The position numbers and the translations under genes were made by a program. The notes beneath the pieces were generated by a model that saw only the letters and a list, made by a program, of their open reading frames with translations, searched no databases and was not told the DNA's origin. Below are positions 1 to 5,956 of a stretch of 6,378 bases of DNA, in pieces. The DNA is from Clostridiales bacterium (GTDB lineage: Bacteria; Bacillota; Clostridia; Peptostreptococcales; Natronincolaceae). Each line of letters opens with the position of its first letter. Position 1 is the first letter of the stretch. The DNA lies in the NCBI GenBank assembly GCA_012800145.1, contig JAAZJW010000198.1:1-6378 (forward strand), read 5' to 3'.

Positions 1-405
1 AGGGAGTTATTATTAAAAAATATATTTGCATATAAAAACAAACCTGTGGAAATTCACGAATTAACTGATGAAGATAAGAAGGCCATACAGAAGATGGTAG
101 ACGAAAAATATAATACATGGGAATGGAATTTCGGTAGGTCCCCCAAATTCAACTATAAGGGTTACAAGAGATTTGCCGGAGGTGGGGTAGAAGCAAGACT
201 CCAGGTAACAAAAGGATTAATAGAAAATTGTAAAATATATGGAGACTTTTTCGGCAAGGAAGATGTGGCAGGACTTGAGGAAAGGCTGAAAGGCGTAAGA
301 TATGATGAAACAGAAGTGGAAAAAGCATTAGAGGGCTTTCCGGTAGATGACTATTTGGGAAGGGTCACCAAAGAAGAATTTATAACATGTTTATTCGATA
401 ATTAA
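1..405 (+). CDS. lplA: Lipoate-protein ligase, C-terminal part (5' end outside window)
   Basis: Lipoate-protein ligases activate lipoate with ATP and attach it to a lysine of lipoyl domains (2-oxoacid dehydrogenase E2, glycine cleavage GcvH) in the cytoplasm. The frame is open from base 1 to the TAA at 403-405, so 134 codons of the 3' end are present; the GTG at 46 is internal and not the start. The visible part matches the small C-terminal accessory domain of LplA/LplJ-type enzymes: an LTDED helix start, KYNTWEWNFGRSPKF, a strand with GGGVEARLQVTKGLI, then IYGDFFG and a C-terminal helical stretch. The catalytic N-terminal domain with the lipoate-binding lysine lies upstream and cannot be judged. 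The hydrolase gene starts 26 nt after the stop, suggesting co-transcription. Family assignment is by recognition of these motifs only; whether it is LplA or LplJ is not resolved. Confidence 0.9.
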   Translation, partial: RELLLKNIFAYKNKPVEIHELTDEDKKAIQKMVDEKYNTWEWNFGRSPKFNYKGYKRFAGGGVEARLQVTKGLIENCKIYGDFFGKEDVAGLEERLKGVRYDETEVEKALEGFPVDDYLGRVTKEEFITCLFDN

Positions 406-431
406 ACAATAATCTGCAGGGGGATGAAGAA

Positions 432-1016
432 TTGAAACTTGTTTGTATGGGAGACAGTCTGACCTTTGGATTTAAAATGACACGAAAAAACAGCTGGCCT
501 CAAATAGTGGAAGAAGAGCTGAAAATAGAGGTTAAAAACAAGGGCATTTGTGGGAACACTACAGGAGGGATGTTATCCAGGTTCGGACAGGATGTTATAG
601 ATGAAAAGCCTGAATATGTGCTGATAATGGGAGGGTCTAACGACCTGGCTTCCCAATTGCCCGAAACCATAATATATTCTAATCTGGCCACTATGGTATA
701 TCAAGCATATCATTACAGAATACAACCTATAATAGGTATACCCATGCTTATTATACCTTCTATGGCAAAACAACATCTCAACTTGGCAGGAGATTTAAAA
801 GGAATCAACAAAAAACTGGTGTTGCTCAGAAATTGGATCCTGTATTTTGGCCATAAACAGCAAACAGAAGTGATAGATTTTTTTGATGGGTTTTATGATT
901 CCGTTAACAAAAAGGGAAAAGAAGACTTATATATTGACGGTATACACCCTACAATAGAAGGGAACAGACAAATGGCTCAAAAGGTAATTGAAATTATGGA
1001 GAAACATATAACTTGA
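432..1016 (+). CDS. GDSL/SGNH-family hydrolase (esterase/lipase-like), TTG start
   Basis: A 194-residue single-domain SGNH hydrolase, probably a cytoplasmic esterase, thioesterase or deacylase; the substrate cannot be told from sequence. Family blocks are all present. Block I is GDSLTFG with nucleophile Ser9, block II is GICGNTTGG (Gly41 oxyanion hole), block III is GGSND (Asn70), and block V is DGIHPT (Asp169 and His172 of the triad). There is no signal peptide or membrane segment. The start is TTG at 432: AGGGGG at 418-423 lies 8 nt upstream, the family begins just before the GDS motif, and the nearby ATG at 424 runs into a stop after three codons. It follows lplA by 26 nt and is probably in the same transcript. 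No terminator is evident after the TGA at 1014-1016. Confidence 0.9.
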   Translation: MKLVCMGDSLTFGFKMTRKNSWPQIVEEELKIEVKNKGICGNTTGGMLSRFGQDVIDEKPEYVLIMGGSNDLASQLPETIIYSNLATMVYQAYHYRIQPIIGIPMLIIPSMAKQHLNLAGDLKGINKKLVLLRNWILYFGHKQQTEVIDFFDGFYDSVNKKGKEDLYIDGIHPTIEGNRQMAQKVIEIMEKHIT

Positions 1017-1040
1017 TGTTATCTCTATGTATGTAATATA

Positions 1041-1072
1041 TTGAACAAAACAGGTCTCATTGTTATGTTCAA
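1041..1072 (+). promoter_or_regulatory. Weak candidate promoter with an inverted repeat before mscS
   Basis: TTGAAC at 1041-1046 and TATGTT at 1064-1069 are separated by 17 nt, with TG at 1061-1062 giving an extended -10. Each box matches only 4 of 6 consensus bases. The same stretch holds a 7-bp inverted repeat, TTGAACA (1041-1047) and TGTTCAA (1066-1072), spaced 18 nt apart, which could be an operator or a chance hairpin. It is the only promoter-like element in the 80-nt gap before the channel gene. Confidence 0.25.
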
Positions 1073-1096
1073 ATATATAAGATAAGGGGTATTTTT

Positions 1097-1975
1097 ATGG
1101 ATTATCTTAGCAAAACGGTAAAGGGTGTTTTTAGGAATGCTTTGGATTTCTTGGGGGAGCCCGAGCAGTTTTCTAAAATCACGAAGATTGTAATAAAAAT
1201 AGCACTGATCATAATTATTGCAAGGCTTGCTATCAGGCTTATAGATTCAATCATTAATAAATTTGTTGAGAAACAAAAAAAATCAAAATCGAACATAGAT
1301 TTTATAAGAGTAGACACCATGAAAGGGCTCATGAAAAGCCTAGCTAAATATATTATTTATTTTATAGCATTTACGGCAATTATCAAATTTTTCGGAATAG
1401 AAGTCACAGGACTGATAGCAACTGCGGGAATTGGCGGGTTGGCCCTAGGTTTCGGAGCACAGAGCCTTGTGAGGGATATCATAACAGGTTTTTTTATATT
1501 GTTTGAGGAACAGTTCGGTGTGGGGCATTATGTAGAGGTGGACGGTGTAAGCGGTATAGTGGAGGAAATGGCTCTGAGGGTGACAAAAATAAGGGATTTC
1601 AGCGGAGATCTCCATATTATTCCCAATGGAAAAATCAGCATGGTGACCAATAAAAGCGCCGGGAAAATGAGGGCTTTGGTGGAAATGTCCATTGCTTATG
1701 AAGAGAATATTGATGATGCCATAAATGTGCTTAAAGAAGCCAGTGAAAAATTAAAATCAGAAAATGATAAGATATTGGAAGGTCCGGTTGTATTGGGAGT
1801 ATCAAATTTGGAGAAATCCGGCGTTACAATTCAGGTAATAGCAAAAACTATACCTATGGAACAATGGGCTGTGGAACGTTCAATGAGAAAAGCTTTTAAG
1901 GAAGCTCTGGATGATGCTGGCATAGAAATTCCTTATGAAAAAAATGTGATTATACAACAGAAAAATAATAGATAG
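1097..1975 (+). CDS. mscS: MscS-family small-conductance mechanosensitive channel
   Basis: A 292-residue inner-membrane channel of the MscS family, which opens when membrane tension rises and releases solutes during osmotic downshock; family members assemble as heptamers. The N-terminal region gives three hydrophobic segments: TM1 about 29-49, TM2 about 83-99, and the pore-lining TM3 about 105-137. TM3 carries the Gly/Ala-rich signature AGIGGLALGFGAQSLVRD. It is followed by the cytoplasmic beta domain (EEQFGVGHYVEVDGVSGIVEE, then the typical IIPNG at about 174-178) and an alpha/beta C-terminal domain. The length is usual for MscS/YkuT-type proteins. The start ATG at 1097 has AAGGGG at 1084-1089, 7 nt upstream. 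The stop is followed directly by the DUF951 gene, so the two are translationally close and almost certainly one operon. Confidence 0.95.
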   Translation: MDYLSKTVKGVFRNALDFLGEPEQFSKITKIVIKIALIIIIARLAIRLIDSIINKFVEKQKKSKSNIDFIRVDTMKGLMKSLAKYIIYFIAFTAIIKFFGIEVTGLIATAGIGGLALGFGAQSLVRDIITGFFILFEEQFGVGHYVEVDGVSGIVEEMALRVTKIRDFSGDLHIIPNGKISMVTNKSAGKMRALVEMSIAYEENIDDAINVLKEASEKLKSENDKILEGPVVLGVSNLEKSGVTIQVIAKTIPMEQWAVERSMRKAFKEALDDAGIEIPYEKNVIIQQKNNR

Positions 1976-1986
1976 AGGTGATTTTG

Positions 1987-2187
1987 GTGCCTATGAAGTT
2001 GGAAGTGGGGGATATTGTTGATTTAAAAAAACAACATCCTTGCGGGAATAAGAGATTTGAAATTCTGAGAACGGGAGCCGATTTTAGAATAAAATGCCTG
2101 GGCTGCGAAAAACAAATTTGGCTTCCTAGGCCTGTGCTTGAAAAAAGAATAAGAAAGGTAACCAAAAAGGAAGATAATCAATCCTAA
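1987..2187 (+). CDS. DUF951 family small cysteine-containing protein
   Basis: A 66-residue protein of the DUF951 family, found across Bacillota, usually beside an MscS gene and the rpsF-ssb-rpsR operon as here. Its function is not established. The family pattern is clear: VGDIVDLKKQHPCG near the N-terminus, ILRTGADFRIKCLGC in the middle, and LPR plus a basic tail. Cys19, Cys37 and Cys40, with His17, could bind a metal (inference). Start choice: the ribosome binding site GAGGTGAT (1975-1982) overlaps the mscS stop, and the GTG at 1987 lies 8 nt after its GAGG. The upstream in-frame GTG at 1978 is inside the ribosome binding site itself; TTG 1984 is too close and ATG 1993 rather far. The reading frame closes with TAA 10 nt before a terminator hairpin. 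Confidence 0.85.
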   Translation: MPMKLEVGDIVDLKKQHPCGNKRFEILRTGADFRIKCLGCEKQIWLPRPVLEKRIRKVTKKEDNQS

Positions 2188-2198
2188 AACAATAAATT

Positions 2199-2231
2199 GA
2201 GAGTGATCACGGGATCACTCTCTTCTTTGTT
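2199..2231 (+). terminator. Intrinsic terminator closing the mscS-DUF951 unit
   Basis: A perfect 10-bp stem, GAGAGTGATC (2199-2208) with GATCACTCTC (2213-2222), closes a 4-nt loop and is followed by a T-rich tail (TTCTTTGTT). It lies 11 nt after the DUF951 stop and separates that unit from the promoter of rpsF. Confidence 0.85.
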
Positions 2232-2384
2232 ATAAGGGGAAGATTGGAATGAATAATAATTCTATCTTGCTGTGGGGGCTATTTATCTATAGGATTGCCT
2301 ACAGCTCAAATTAATATACATATAGTGACGTGAAAATAGATCTTGGAATAAAAGGAATAAAACTAGGATTGTTATCCATCAAAT

Positions 2385-2413
2385 TTGCAAATAATACTAT
2401 CAAATGATATAAT
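2385..2413 (+). promoter_or_regulatory. Sigma-A promoter of rpsF-ssb-rpsR (extended -10)
   Basis: TTGCAA at 2385-2390 is the -35 box and TATAAT at 2408-2413 the -10 box, with 17 nt between them and TG at 2405-2406 giving an extended -10. Transcription should start near 2420, leaving a leader of about 65 nt before rpsF. Confidence 0.85.
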
Positions 2414-2433
2414 ATTCCGGTACGGAAGAATCA

Positions 2434-2480
2434 TTTCTCTGCCCCGTGAAAAATGGGGCCGTTAAGTCCAGAGGGAGGTG
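2434..2480 (+). promoter_or_regulatory. S6:S18-binding leader motif of rpsF (autoregulatory RNA)
   Basis: The leader folds into two stacked helices. The outer one pairs CTCTG (2437-2441) with CAGAG (2469-2473) and can extend by A-U and G-U pairs to 2434/2476. The inner one pairs CCCC (2442-2445) with GGGG (2455-2458) plus a G-U pair. The inner helix is followed on the 3' side by an asymmetric loop that begins with CCG (2459-2461). This is the arrangement known for the rpsF-leader RNA that binds the S6:S18 heterodimer by mimicking its 16S rRNA site. The 3' strand of the outer helix runs into GGAGG (2474-2478), so binding would hide the rpsF ribosome binding site. Confidence 0.8.
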
Positions 2481-2485
2481 TTAAA

Positions 2486-2770
2486 ATGAACAAATATGAA
2501 CTGGTGTATATCCTGAAACCCAACGTTGAGGAAGAAAAAAGGACTCAATTGCTGGAAAAACTCAGGGGCATAATCGAAACCGAAGGGGCAATCGAAAATA
2601 TCGATGAATGGGGCAACAGGAGATTGGCCTATGAAATCGATAAAATTAATGAGGGATACTATGTTTTAGTAAACTTCAACTCCGGAATAGAAGTTGTGAA
2701 CGAGCTGAACAGAAATCTAGGGATTACTGACGAGGTAATGAGACATTTGATTGTCAGAGTAGGAGAATAA
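2486..2770 (+). CDS. rpsF: 30S ribosomal protein S6
   Basis: A 94-residue bacterial S6, which binds the central domain of 16S rRNA as a dimer with S18. The sequence has the family start MNKYELVYILKPNVEEE, the middle strand IDEWGNRRLAYEI and the strand GYYVLVNFNS, followed by NRNLGITDEVMRHLIVR, covering the whole ferredoxin-like fold at the usual length. The start is the ATG at 2486, with GGAGG at 2474-2478 and 7 nt spacing. An in-frame ATG at 2453 would add 11 residues but sits in the loop of the regulatory hairpin and has no ribosome binding site. It is first in the operon with ssb (19 nt downstream) and rpsR, and is probably autoregulated through the leader motif. Confidence 0.97.
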   Translation: MNKYELVYILKPNVEEEKRTQLLEKLRGIIETEGAIENIDEWGNRRLAYEIDKINEGYYVLVNFNSGIEVVNELNRNLGITDEVMRHLIVRVGE

Positions 2771-2789
2771 TGTTAAAGGTGGGGGAAAA

Positions 2790-3206
2790 ATGAATAGGGT
2801 GATTTTAATCGGACGCCTTGCCAGAGATCCGGAACTGCGCTTTACTGCAAACGGAAAGGCCGTGGCTAACTTTAGTTTAGCTGTAAACAGAACTTTTTCC
2901 AGGGACGCAGAAGCAGATTTTTTTAACATAGTGGTATGGGGAAAAGTTGCGGAAAACTGTGCTAACTATCTTGCAAAAGGCAGACTTGTAGGACTCGAGG
3001 GAAGGATCCAAAATAGGACCTATGAAACACAAGCAGGGGAAAAACGATACATTACCGAAATTGTAGCTGAGAATGTAAAATTTTTGGACTGGGGCAGCAA
3101 GGGTAAGCAAACTGCTCCCGCCAGAAAAGATGATGATTTTGAATCCGTCGATATAGATATTAATGAATTTCAAGCAATGGATGAAGATGAGGAAATTCCG
3201 TTTTAA
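2790..3206 (+). CDS. ssb: Single-stranded DNA-binding protein
   Basis: A 138-residue SSB that coats single-stranded DNA in replication, repair and recombination; the bacterial form works as a homotetramer. Residues 1 to about 102 form the OB fold, opening with MNRVILIGRLARDPELR and containing FFNIVVWGKVAENC and LEGRIQNRTYE. Residues about 103-129 are a low-complexity linker, shorter than in some relatives. The C-terminal tip DEDEEIPF is the acidic tail that docks partner proteins. The purine-rich ribosome binding site AAAGGTGGGGG ends 4 nt before the ATG at 2790. It lies between rpsF and rpsR, the standard order in Bacillota, with 19 and 28 nt gaps. Confidence 0.97.
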   Translation: MNRVILIGRLARDPELRFTANGKAVANFSLAVNRTFSRDAEADFFNIVVWGKVAENCANYLAKGRLVGLEGRIQNRTYETQAGEKRYITEIVAENVKFLDWGSKGKQTAPARKDDDFESVDIDINEFQAMDEDEEIPF

Positions 3207-3234
3207 AAATTTTAAAGGATAGGAGGGAAGAAAA

Positions 3235-3468
3235 ATAGGCGATAACAGGAGAAGACGCAGAACAAGAAGAAAAATTTGTGTTTTTTGTGCTAACAAAACA
3301 AAAAGTATTGATTATAAAGATGTGCAACAACTGAGAAAATATGTAACCGAAAGAGGCAAAATTTTGCCAAGGAGAATTTCGGGTAATTGCGCAATTCATC
3401 AAAGAGAACTGACAAAAGCAATCAAGAGATCCAGGCATATAGCCTTGTTACCGTACACTATAGATTAA
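3235..3468 (+). CDS. rpsR: 30S ribosomal protein S18 with a non-canonical ATA start
   Basis: A complete 77-residue S18, partner of S6 on the 30S platform. Visible are the Arg-rich N-terminus (GDNRRRRRTRRK), the core DYKDVQQLRKYVTERGKILPRR, and the end KAIKRSRHIALLPYTID. It is the zinc-type S18: Cys15 and Cys18 (CVFC), Cys52 and His55 (NCAIH). No ATG, GTG or TTG lies in frame between the stop at 3220-3222 and this homologous region; only four codons separate that stop from ATA at 3235. ATA has AGGAGG at 3221-3226, 8 nt upstream, and sits where relatives have the initiator Met before GDN. A single G-to-A change from ATG explains it, either as a real AUA start or as a sequencing error. The next in-frame GTG (3322) would delete 29 residues including CVFC. 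Automatic gene callers limited to the common starts would miss this gene. Confidence 0.92.
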   Translation: MGDNRRRRRTRRKICVFCANKTKSIDYKDVQQLRKYVTERGKILPRRISGNCAIHQRELTKAIKRSRHIALLPYTID

Positions 3469-3527
3469 TACCGACAAGGCCGGAAAAACAATTAGGAAGA
3501 ACACTCCCTTGGGGCAAGCAGATTGAA

Positions 3528-3568
3528 AAAATAAAAATCTTATACCCTATAGGGGGCGTTTTTATTTT
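3528..3568 (+). terminator. Probable terminator after rpsR
   Basis: An A-tract (3528-3537) pairs over 10 bp with the T-tract TTTTTATTTT (3559-3568). Inside the 21-nt interior, CCC (3545-3547) can pair with GGG of 3552-3556. The GC core is weak, but the A-stem/T-tail layout and position 60 nt after the rpsR stop fit an intrinsic, possibly two-way, terminator. Confidence 0.55.
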
Positions 3569-3610
3569 GCACATTGTTCGGGAGTAAATTTCTGAAATAT
3601 TTTTCGACAA

Positions 3611-3626
3611 TGTTTCACATGAAACA
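3611..3626. promoter_or_regulatory. parS-like ParB (Spo0J) binding site
   Basis: TGTTTCACATGAAACA matches the ParB/Spo0J site consensus TGTTTCACGTGAAACA in 15 of 16 positions; the one change (G to A at position 9) breaks perfect dyad symmetry. It is intergenic, and its neighbours (MscS, DUF951, rpsF-ssb-rpsR) commonly lie near the replication origin in Bacillota, where parS sites cluster. In this role ParB would load here and spread, serving chromosome segregation and SMC recruitment. Confidence 0.7.
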
Positions 3627-3703
3627 ATAGCTATTGATTTATCCGGGAAGCAGGGTTAATAAAGAACCCTCAGAATATTGGATTGTATGGGAAGGTGTTT
3701 TTC

Positions 3704-3732
3704 TTGACACAAATATTGTCCAGTGATATAAT
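3704..3732 (+). promoter_or_regulatory. Perfect-consensus sigma-A promoter of the riboswitch transcript
   Basis: TTGACA (3704-3709) and TATAAT (3727-3732) are both exact, separated by 17 nt, with TG at 3724-3725 as extended -10. Transcription should start near 3739, about 80 nt before the riboswitch core. Such a strong promoter suits a leader whose output is set by termination. Confidence 0.92.
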
Positions 3733-3816
3733 TGATGTACAATAATTAGATTGGTTTCAGTTTGTTTTAAATTGACAAACTTCCATAAATATGTTTTCGA
3801 TTAGACGGTTGAAATA

Positions 3817-3912
3817 AATGGCACCGTCTAACGGAGATGCGGCGGAAGCCGTATCCGAGGGTGTGGGTTAGCCACCATGCCTCCCGTTTGGAAAGGAAAC
3901 ATTGCAAAGCTG
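3817..3912 (+). promoter_or_regulatory. Moco/Tuco-type (molybdenum or tungsten cofactor) riboswitch aptamer
   Basis: The stretch GCCACC (3871-3876), GCCTCCCGT (3879-3887), TGGAAAGG (3889-3896) and ACATTGC (3899-3905) matches the conserved 3' half of the Moco RNA motif as known from the E. coli moaA leader. The 5' half has an arm closed by a GGAA loop: ATGCGGC (3837-3843) pairs with GCCGTAT (3848-3854), flanked by CGG and CCG. A further arm joins GTGG (3863-3866) to CCAC (3872-3875). This RNA class controls molybdate/tungstate transport, cofactor synthesis and cofactor-using enzymes. A terminator follows within 20 nt, so control would be transcriptional. No molybdenum-related gene is visible downstream. 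The boundaries are approximate, and Moco and Tuco variants cannot be told apart here. Confidence 0.75.
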
Positions 3913-3929
3913 TATTTTACCAGTTTGCT

Positions 3930-3954
3930 AAACGCCTTTTCAAAGGCGTTTTTT
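3930..3954 (+). terminator. Riboswitch expression-platform terminator
   Basis: AAACGCCTTT (3930-3939) is perfectly complementary to AAAGGCGTTT (3942-3951); in practice the stem closes on a TTCA loop. It is followed by an unbroken run of T (3949-3954). It lies directly after the aptamer and directly before the intron 5' end, so it is both the riboswitch output and the apparent insertion landmark of the intron. Confidence 0.92.
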
Positions 3955-4672
3955 GTTTGCGAGGCATGTTGCCGAGCCGATGGTTTGAAAGAAAACCTAT
4001 CACCTAGCTAATGGGAAGATAAGCTGTAAGCAAGGGCGTTTTCGGTGACGAAAGGGTCTGAAGGAAGCTGATGGCGGTTATTGGAGCGAAGCGAAAGCGA
4101 ACCAATGTTGGCAGATGTGGTGGATAACCCTCCGAAGAATGGGGACGTCCTAAAATTAGCTGAATCACATATGTTATGATGGTCGCTTTAATAACAGGTA
4201 GAGCAACTTAACCTTGGAAGTACTGTACTCGAAGCTGTAGGTTTCATCCACAAGCGAAAGCAAGGGATGAAATTAGGGTGCAGTATGCAGATGAAGCCAT
4301 AGTAGTGAATAAACCTATACCGTTGAAGGCTAGTAATAGACCGGAGGATAAAATATAGGTGACATATCACATCCGTTGATATGACTAGCATAGAGCAAAA
4401 GCCTATGTTAGGTGCGAAGGGCGGAAGAGATTTCAAAGTGTGCCAAAGAGAACTCAAAACAAGAACGAAGGTGTTGAAAGAAGACTGAAATGTCAGAAGG
4501 TACGTACCCTTGGTATAAGACAACTTACGAGGGGTAACGACTACACGGATATGAAATAGTTGGGCGAGTGAAGATAAGATTGCCATAGAGCTAGAGACGT
4601 CGAGCAACCCCAATGAAGAACATATAGTTTAAGCGATGAAGACTTAAGGTACAGCGACAATGGAGGTAGAAC
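3955..4672 (+). ncRNA. Group II intron ribozyme, 5' part (domains I-III and start of IV)
   Basis: This stretch of about 720 nt carries no gene but many RNA helices and intron phrases. Examples are GGTTT/AAACC near 3983-3998 and TTTCG (4040-4044) paired with CGAAA (4049-4053) over a GTGA tetraloop. GGGTCTGAAGGAAGCTG (4054-4070) is familiar from bacterial group II introns. GAGCGAAGCGAAAGCGAACC lies within ATTGG/CCAAT, and TTTCATCC (4242-4249) pairs with GGATGAAA (4265-4272). Exon-binding sites were not assigned. Open frames on the minus strand here are chance readings of structured RNA. Confidence 0.85.
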
Positions 4673-5938
4673 ATGAAGAAATGGTACAGCCTAATCGATA
4701 AAATATATCGAAGAGAAAATTTAAAACTAGCATTTAAACAGGTGAAGAAGAACAAGGGAGCCCCTGGGATAGATGGGGAAACTGTTTTTGACTTTCATTT
4801 AAATCTAGATGATAATATAGAGTTTCTTCATGAGAAACTGAAAACCAACACATATAAACCCAGTCCGGTGAGGAGAGTAGAAATAGGAAAACCTGATGGT
4901 GGAGTAAGACTTTTAGGAATTCCCACCGTGAAAGACAGGGTAGTGCAACAAGCCATTGTAAATATAATAGAGCCGATATTTGATGCAACATTTCATCCAT
5001 CAAGCTATGGATACAGACCTAGACGTTCACCACACCAAGCAGTTGCAAAAGCAGAACAGTTCATGAATAAATATGGACTGACCCATGTAGTGGATATGGA
5101 TTTAAGTAAATGCTTTGATACACTAGACCATGAACTAATCATAGAGGCAGTTGCCGAAAAGATAAGTGATGGGAGTGTACTAAATCTAATCAAGGCATTC
5201 TTAAAATCAGGAGTGCTACAAGACGGAAACTTCAGTGAAACTACAGTGGGAAGTCCACAGGGCGGGGTCATATCGCCATTAATTAGTAACATCTATCTTA
5301 ACAAATTTGACCAAAAGATGATGGCTAAGGGCATAAGGATAGTAAGGTTTGCTGATGATATTCTTATCTTTGCAAAAGATAAACAAACAGCAGGCAACTG
5401 CAGAAAATATGCAACAAAAATACTGGAAGAAGAATTAAAACTAACAGTAAATAAAGATAAGACCAAAACCACCGGCATTCATGAAGGTGTAGAATTCTTA
5501 GGATTTGTAATTCATACAAAATGGGTAGCAGTTAATCCTAAAAGGGTGAAAAGGTTCAAAGATAAAATCCGTGATAAGACCAAAAGAAATACAGGCATAA
5601 GCATGGAAGATATCATCAAAAACCTAAATCCACTTCTCAGAGGTTGGATAAATTATTATAGAATTGCTAACATCAAAACTCTGATAAGAGACTTGATGGG
5701 GTGGATAAGAAGACGGCTACGAATGATAAAAATAAGACATTGGAAAACTTACAAGGGAATGCACAAGGAAATGAGAAAACAAGGTATACAAGACAGTGGT
5801 GAGAGGATGTCTATGAGAAAATGGAAAAATTCCAACGTTTACATTATACACATGCTTCTTCCCAACAAATTCTTTGATGACCTTGGACTCATTAACTTAA
5901 CAAATTATGAAGTTGGATTGTTGTCCAACTATTATTAG
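4673..5938 (+). CDS. ltrA: Group II intron reverse transcriptase/maturase, no endonuclease domain
   Basis: A 421-residue protein that binds its intron RNA, helps it splice and reverse-transcribes it at the target. RT motifs run in order: NKGAPGIDG (27-35), KPDGGVRLLGIP (73-84), DMDLSKCFDTLDH (141-153, catalytic Asp143), GSPQGGVISPL (193-203), and RFADDILIF (225-233, catalytic Asp228 and Asp229). EFLGF (274-278) follows. The maturase X domain has NPLLRGWINYYR (319-330) and a basic stretch WIRRRLRMIKIRHWK. There is no Cys/His endonuclease domain at the end, so insertion must use replication-fork ends or a structured target. The start ATG at 4673 has GGAGG at 4662-4666, 6 nt upstream. The frame is intact with all catalytic residues, so the intron may be active. 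The symbol is the generic maturase name. Confidence 0.96.
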   Translation: MKKWYSLIDKIYRRENLKLAFKQVKKNKGAPGIDGETVFDFHLNLDDNIEFLHEKLKTNTYKPSPVRRVEIGKPDGGVRLLGIPTVKDRVVQQAIVNIIEPIFDATFHPSSYGYRPRRSPHQAVAKAEQFMNKYGLTHVVDMDLSKCFDTLDHELIIEAVAEKISDGSVLNLIKAFLKSGVLQDGNFSETTVGSPQGGVISPLISNIYLNKFDQKMMAKGIRIVRFADDILIFAKDKQTAGNCRKYATKILEEELKLTVNKDKTKTTGIHEGVEFLGFVIHTKWVAVNPKRVKRFKDKIRDKTKRNTGISMEDIIKNLNPLLRGWINYYRIANIKTLIRDLMGWIRRRLRMIKIRHWKTYKGMHKEMRKQGIQDSGERMSMRKWKNSNVYIIHMLLPNKFFDDLGLINLTNYEVGLLSNYY

Positions 5939-5956
5939 TTGGAAAAGAAATTTCAG

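Noticed and set aside
2453..2485. An upstream in-frame ATG that would extend rpsF by 11 residues
   Set aside because: It lies in the loop of the S6:S18 leader hairpin, has no ribosome binding site, and the extension matches no S6 family start; ATG 2486 has an ideal site.
3160..3438. Minus-strand open frames opposite ssb and rpsR
   Set aside because: They are shadows of real + strand genes, with no ribosome binding site and no family motifs.
3442..3480. GCCTTGT/ACAAGGC 7-bp repeat spanning the rpsR stop as a terminator
   Set aside because: The loop is 25 nt, there is no T-run after it, and its left arm is conserved coding sequence of S18.
3387..3587. A 66-codon + strand open frame
   Set aside because: It overlaps the rpsR coding frame and then the rpsR terminator; the residues match nothing recognisable.
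3652..3670. AGGGTT/AACCCT hairpin upstream of the riboswitch promoter
   Set aside because: It has only 6 bp, a 7-nt loop and no T-tail; too weak to call a terminator or operator.
4188..4613. A 141-codon minus-strand open frame
   Set aside because: It lies inside the structured 5' part of the group II intron ribozyme on the opposite strand; no protein motif is visible.
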